Notes under the pieces: generated by a model
Told to the model about the DNA's origin: nothing
What the model saw: only the letters and a program-made list of their open reading frames with translations
Databases searched by the model: none
Made by a program: the position numbers and the translations under genes
Shown: in pieces, positions 5,490 through 5,610 of the stretch
Position numbering within the stretch: position 1 is the first letter of the stretch
How the letters are laid out: each line of letters begins with the position of its first letter
Assembly (NCBI GenBank): GCA_005883115.1
Contig: VAZQ01000248.1
Location: 570 to 6,179, forward strand
Direction of reading: 5' to 3'
DNA: 5,610 nucleotides
Source: Alphaproteobacteria bacterium
GTDB lineage: Bacteria; Pseudomonadota; Alphaproteobacteria; Rhizobiales; Xanthobacteraceae

Positions 5490-5610
5490 CTCTTTCTCAG
5501 AATAAGATCGGCACCTCGGAATTAGACCCGTTTCGCAGCTCAATACTTGGCCCGTGGTCTCCCCTGTGAACGCTTCACGGCTGCCCTCGCGAGCAGAAGC
5601 TCGTGCATCA
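5490..5610 (-). other. Right flank: 40-codon open reading without stop, possibly group II intron-associated
   Basis: From 5609 down to 5490 the minus strand has no stop and reads DARASAREGSREAFTGE, then TTGQVLSCETGLIP, ending YSEKE at the IS end. From memory this pattern (REAF-GE-TGQ-LS) resembles the conceptual translation of sequence upstream of reverse transcriptase ORFs in some rhizobial group II introns. It may therefore be structured intron RNA rather than a protein. A 22-codon frame from an ATG at 5608 also exists on this strand but has no support. The stretch is too short to settle. Confidence 0.25.

Overview
The window is high-GC DNA that reads like an accessory region of an alphaproteobacterium of the order Rhizobiales, most likely Bradyrhizobium or a close relative. 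This rests on codon bias, on the Rhizobiales-type subgroup of its IS21 transposase, and on small lineage-restricted proteins that resemble Bradyrhizobium hypotheticals from memory. No housekeeping gene, rRNA, tRNA or CRISPR array is visible.

Layout. Positions 1-470 hold two decayed genes. One is a minus-strand conserved hypothetical running off the left edge, with its reading spread over three or four frames. The other is the plus-strand C-terminal remnant of a Gly/Tyr-rich protein, frame-broken at a perfect 11-bp tandem duplication and followed by a short terminator-like hairpin. Positions 495-934 show no supportable gene. Positions 935-1582 encode a small exported cysteine-rich protein with a clear signal peptide. 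Positions 1728-2147 encode a 139-residue protein I do not recognise. Its stop codon overlaps the start of a second frame (2144-2415) that looks like a coupled gene broken by a one-base deletion. Positions 2416-2684 carry no gene but are rich in inverted repeats and end in a good Rho-independent terminator (2647-2676).

Positions 2853-5489 are a complete IS21-family insertion sequence of 2637 bp. It has multiple terminal repeats with a 23-bp period, istA (DDE transposase, GTG start at 3043) and istB (AAA+ helper ATPase, ATGA overlap with istA). IstA would pair and join the ends at a target, and IstB would load on target DNA and activate IstA. A long hairpin followed by a T-rich stretch lies between the left end and istA and could shield istA from outside transcription. 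The element joins unlike sequences: on its left a 55-codon minus-strand ORF tail, on its right about 120 bp whose minus-strand reading recalls sequence upstream of group II intron reverse transcriptases. No target-site duplication is visible.

Overall this is a graveyard-type accessory region: degraded small genes, one or two intact orphan genes and an apparently intact IS. I found no evidence of a new defence, biosynthetic or signalling system. The most unusual items are the istA-proximal hairpin, the mismatched IS flanks, the structured stretch 2531-2676 and the cysteine-rich exported protein.
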